DNA from: Limnoperna fortunei
Lineage: Eukaryota; Mollusca; Bivalvia; Mytilida; Modiolidae
Length of the DNA: 64,000 nt
Direction of reading: 5' to 3'
Assembly (NCBI GenBank): GCA_944474755.1
Contig: OX104120.1
Span: forward strand, 39,908,067-39,972,066
Positions within the stretch are counted from its first letter, which is position 1; each line of letters begins with the position of its first letter. The position numbers were made by a program, and so were the translations under genes. The notes under the pieces were generated by a model. The model saw only the letters and a program-made list of their open reading frames with translations. It made no database searches and had not been told where the DNA came from. Of this stretch, positions 60,712-64,000 are shown piece by piece.

Positions 60712-62719
60712 CTGCAATAAAACAATTAAAATCAATCAAGATTCTCACTGATGTGTAGCGTAAACGTTTGCTGACCTATGATGTATAGCTAATGTGCAGA
60801 CCATAAGAAAAACATAAATCATAGTGAAATATTATTAGTTTAATTCCTTAATTAGTACAAGCGTCATGAGTTCGTAAGTTTAATTAATCACATTTGAACT
60901 ATTTTTGCTTAGGTATATTTCATTTCTTTTTCAACAAATTTGCCTCCTAGCCAATAACAGATAATCTAATATATGGAATCCGCTCTGCAATGGGGTCAAA
61001 CAGTTATTAAAGAGCAATTTTCCAAATGTAAAAATAAATGCCTGGTCCTGCTAATGTCATCTACAACTTATATAAGAAAACATAAAATGTAATTTAGGGC
61101 ATAAAATTTAAACAACGAATGGGTAAAAACAAAATCAAGTCTGCACTCATTTTTGACTACTGTTCTGTCGAAACTGTTGTGATCTCAACTGTTAAACGAC
61201 TGGTAGCATCGACCCAAGTGGTTGTGCATAAATGTTCCAACGATATCAGGGTTATAAACCGTTTACTACTCCTGACGTGGGAGTATACCTGCAATATTTC
61301 TAAATAAGACCTAGTGTTGCTTTTTAATGCAGACCTTAGTTTATATTAGGCATTTCTGTTTGTATAATTTATTGATCAACTGAGGAACAGTGATGATGTG
61401 TGAGTGTTTAATATTTCCGTGTATCTAAAAATCAGTAAATTACATCCGTAATGCTTTAAAGTAAAAATAAAATAGGGTTGCTAATGCTGATATTTTATTT
61501 ATGGATATTGTCCTACTATAAGTATTCCGAATGTCGTATGGAGTTGTTTTTTAATCATTTAGGGAGATTTGTTGACATATTAACAACTAAATTGATATAC
61601 AAATAGGTTAAAATTAGTTGTAAATAGTTCTAAACGTGTAAATTGCAGATAATCACCTACATAATTGTTAGGTACATGTAAGCATTTAAATAGTGCGTTA
61701 GAACTTATATGCATTTATTTGACACTCGTAAAACGTGGATAAATAATCGATTTTCTTAGTAATTAGATGATTACTCAGTTTGGACTTGGACTAAATGTGC
61801 AAAAACATTTATCGGGTATTCTTGTTAACTATTGGGGAAATTTTAATAAAAGGTGGTTATTTCTTAAAGTTCTGTCGTTCTTCTTCTGCTAGTATATTGG
61901 TCGCATATTGTTTTAAAAGGGTGTTTTTATTCACCAGATGTCAATGTGACATTAAAGCTAATATTGTTCACCTTTCTACAAGGTCTTTTAGTGAGTACAA
62001 CCTTTTTTTTCTTTCTTTATATAACGTTAATGCAGTTTACGTTTTTCTCTGATTTGATCTAATTCTGTAGTGAACTTTCCATGATAAAAATAATTATATT
62101 TACTTGTAACACCTAAACTCCATTTGCAATGTATCTGATTCTTTTGAAATGCTCTATAAATAATTTCAATATGCTTACAGCTGTTATGTTTTTGCCTTAT
62201 AACATTGGTCAAACAATTCATGCGGACAAAATTATTCTATATTTTATTATAAAACTTGACAAAATGCACTGACGCTTTTCGATCAGGAAATAACTGCGGT
62301 CAACTTAGGGTAATATTTTTAAAAGAAAATAATATATATACATGTATATTGATATTTTTAAAATGAATATACTAAACCTGTGGTTGATCGTTTGTCGCCT
62401 TGGTAGACTTGTATTGCAAGTTTGGTTACTTTCTTATAGTTGAAAGTATTGCATATTTAATTAACATGTATTCACATAATAAAGAAGTTATACAGGAATA
62501 TAAAGATACCCATATATGAAATAATTTGAATCTTAATCATTTCAGTCTACATTGTTTTCAAACCTCAGCCTTGAATTCTATTCAAATTTGATTAGGAACT
62601 TAATTATTTTGACAACACTCAATGGGGAAAACTAACATTGTTATATGATTTGGTCTACATGTCGAGACAGTTTATATTAACGCTGATCTCTATTGACACT
62701 GTGTAATAGACTAAAACCG
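60712..62719. other. Likely intron and upstream region; nothing resolved
   Basis: This should contain upstream exons of the minus-strand gene. A minus-strand open stretch at about 61165-61298 (after ATATTGCAG, reading VYSHVRSSKRFITLI...) has an acceptor but no donor of the matching phase. A second open minus-strand stretch at 62027-62221 has no splice support. Confidence 0.35.
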
Positions 62720-62850
62720 TAGACAAGGATTGCAAGTTTTTCCGTTAAAGGTCCGATATTTTCCTCCTTACCCAATAAAACTAGACGCCATGGTATAGCT
62801 GCATTAAAAATTGTTTTAACTGGTGTAAAATAACATTCAAACAAACATTA
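62720..62850 (+). mobile_element. SINE-like 3' region
   Basis: GACAAGGATTGCAAGT, TTTTCCTCCTTACCCAATAA, AACTAGACGCCATGGTATAG, CTGCATTAAAAATTG and ACATTCAAACAAAC. This is the same family as the copies at 56.2-57.6 kb, more diverged. Confidence 0.6.
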
Positions 62851-63557
62851 AAATTCTGCAACATAATTACTGCACCATTAATTAGTGAAAAAAATATGGT
62901 TTTATCATTTTGGTTGGATAACAAGCGATAATTGCAACAAATTAAGCAATAAACCGAAGTAAATAGTATATTGAATTAGGTTTTAAGTTCTTTCTTTTTT
63001 ATTTGATCCAATTTGTATTTGTTTTCCTTCTTCAGTGAACACGATTTGTCAATTAAGAAATATTAAACCACCATCATTGTCAAATAAACGTTTTGGCCTA
63101 ATTAAACATTACCTTTTGGTATTTCTTTTTTTTTTGTTGCTACAGCGTTCTTCAATATCTTTATTGCATTGTATTGTGCTATTTCATGTTCATATTTTTA
63201 TATATATTTTTAATTAGATGAAATTTATTTTCTACTTTCAAAGGATTTTTCCCACGATTTTTTACAATCGGCTTAACAATCGCTTAGAAATCATCATATT
63301 TTACAAAAAGTAATCCCGAGCTTTATTCTTGCCATTTAAAGTTAATTTCTGCATTTGTAGTTTCTCTTTTCCTTTATAAAATGTAATATCTATTTAATTG
63401 AATATGTTTATTCATGAAGTCTTCAAAGTCTAAAACGCAAAGAGGTGTATGCAGGGTATTAACATTATAATCTAATTCGAAACATAAAAGGGTGTATTTG
63501 CATTTCAATAATGAGAAAGTAATAAAAAAATTATTTATTGCAGGATTTTATTATAGC
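62851..63557. other. AT-rich stretch with one possible exon
   Basis: A strong acceptor-like tract (TTTTCCTTCTTCAG, ending 63034) is followed by an open frame to about 63116 (NTICQLRNIKPPSLSNKRFG...) and a weak donor (GTATTT). It is too short and AT-rich to call. Confidence 0.25.
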
Positions 63558-63625
63558 ATTGAACACCGTTGTCAATGGATTTATCGGTTGATATACAGAT
63601 AAATCCATTGAAAACGGTGTTCAAT
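63558..63625. repeat. Small foldback element
   Basis: Arms of 28 bp with one mismatch: ATTGAACACCGTTGTCAATG..TTTATC (63558-63585) and GATAAATC..ACGGTGTTCAAT (63598-63625), spacer 12 nt. The flanks continue weakly as inverted (TTATAGC / CCTTATAA), so the element may be slightly larger. Confidence 0.88.
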
Positions 63626-64000
63626 CCTTATAATTCTTTACAATTGCATTAAGAAAGGAATTCTCAATTCCATGTTTCTTGTGTACTTTGGTAGCAGGGA
63701 TCGTCGATTTAAATTACGTACCAAATGTTATTTATAAACTATCTTTTTGATTTTAATTAATACAACTTAAATCTATAACTTTATTTTCTGTATCGAACAC
63801 AAGTATAGTTTTAAATTTAGCAAATCATTAACGTCAATTTATAATACAAATAATTTGCAATCGATAAATTGAATGCCGCCATCCTTGTTTACATTGGTTA
63901 TGCTAAAAATAGTTCGGTCAACGTCATTTATCCAAAAATAAATTGAGTCAACTTCATTTATCAAAAACTAAATTTCGTTTTAAAATCTCTACCGGAAGTA
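63626..64000. other. No gene seen
   Basis: AT-rich DNA. Two near copies of GTCAAC.TCATTTATC lie at 63916 and 63947. No exon is resolved before the window edge. Confidence 0.4.

Noticed and set aside
61165..61298. Possible upstream exon of the membrane-protein gene
   Set aside because: It has an acceptor, but no donor gives the phase 1 needed to join the exon at 60711; kept only as a note.
62027..62221. Minus-strand 64-codon frame
   Set aside because: Polar peptide with no domain, no clear splice sites, AT-rich; not enough support.

Overview
Organism: the window is AT-rich eukaryotic nuclear DNA with no operons, no ribosome binding sites and no long intact genes. It is mostly satellite DNA, foldback elements, retrotransposon relics and tandemly arranged mobile-element-like units. 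Three things point to a lophotrochozoan, most likely a bivalve mollusc: SINE tails with a GACGCCATGATATAGC-type core, long elements with central ~155-bp tandem repeats and a terminal hairpin (the pearl/Helitron-like non-autonomous plan known from bivalves), and a last exon with a Ser/Thr-rich ectodomain plus a membrane-proximal Cys motif of a kind I associate with mollusc proteins. This is recognition from memory, not a database result. Layout: 1-4205 is a 74-bp satellite. 4206-18994 holds many small repeats: a 153-bp repeat element with a terminal hairpin, a 1637-bp TIR element with an 8-bp target duplication and clustered TTAACGCGTTAA palindromes, a duplicated hairpin-ended element, foldback elements, a 28-bp minisatellite, an element whose inverted ends are 16-bp tandem repeats, and a LINE fragment. 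A second array of the same 74-bp satellite, in opposite orientation, fills 18995-21621. 21666-28640 contains candidate minus-strand exons, a 548-bp tandem duplication, two diverged copies of a ~0.5-kb segment, a decayed reverse transcriptase and a small MITE. 28640-33136 is nearly featureless. 33137-56135 is a head-to-tail array of 11 related elements (E1-E11, 1.0-3.7 kb), each a conserved head, 0 to about 18 copies of a ~155-bp satellite, a conserved tail, and in several cases one or two terminal hairpins. The last tail plus flank is repeated three times (664-bp period) up to 57967. 57968-64000 has another LINE fragment, SINEs, a mucin-like membrane-protein last exon on the minus strand, and a hairpin element. 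Genes: the best-supported host coding segment is the last exon at 59981-60711 (minus). Other candidates rest on splice signals and codon pattern only: a minus-strand first exon at 24893-25033, a plus-strand 61-nt internal exon at 16172-16232, a plus-strand last exon at 11530-11847, and weaker minus-strand exons near 21.7, 22.1 and 22.5-22.8 kb. I could not join these into whole genes. Most short open frames elsewhere are by-products of stop-poor satellites. The main biology here is repeat evolution: nested levels of tandem duplication (19-bp subrepeat, 74-bp unit, 1.6-kb block; 155-bp unit, 775-bp block, 1.9-kb whole element) and recurrent inverted structures.
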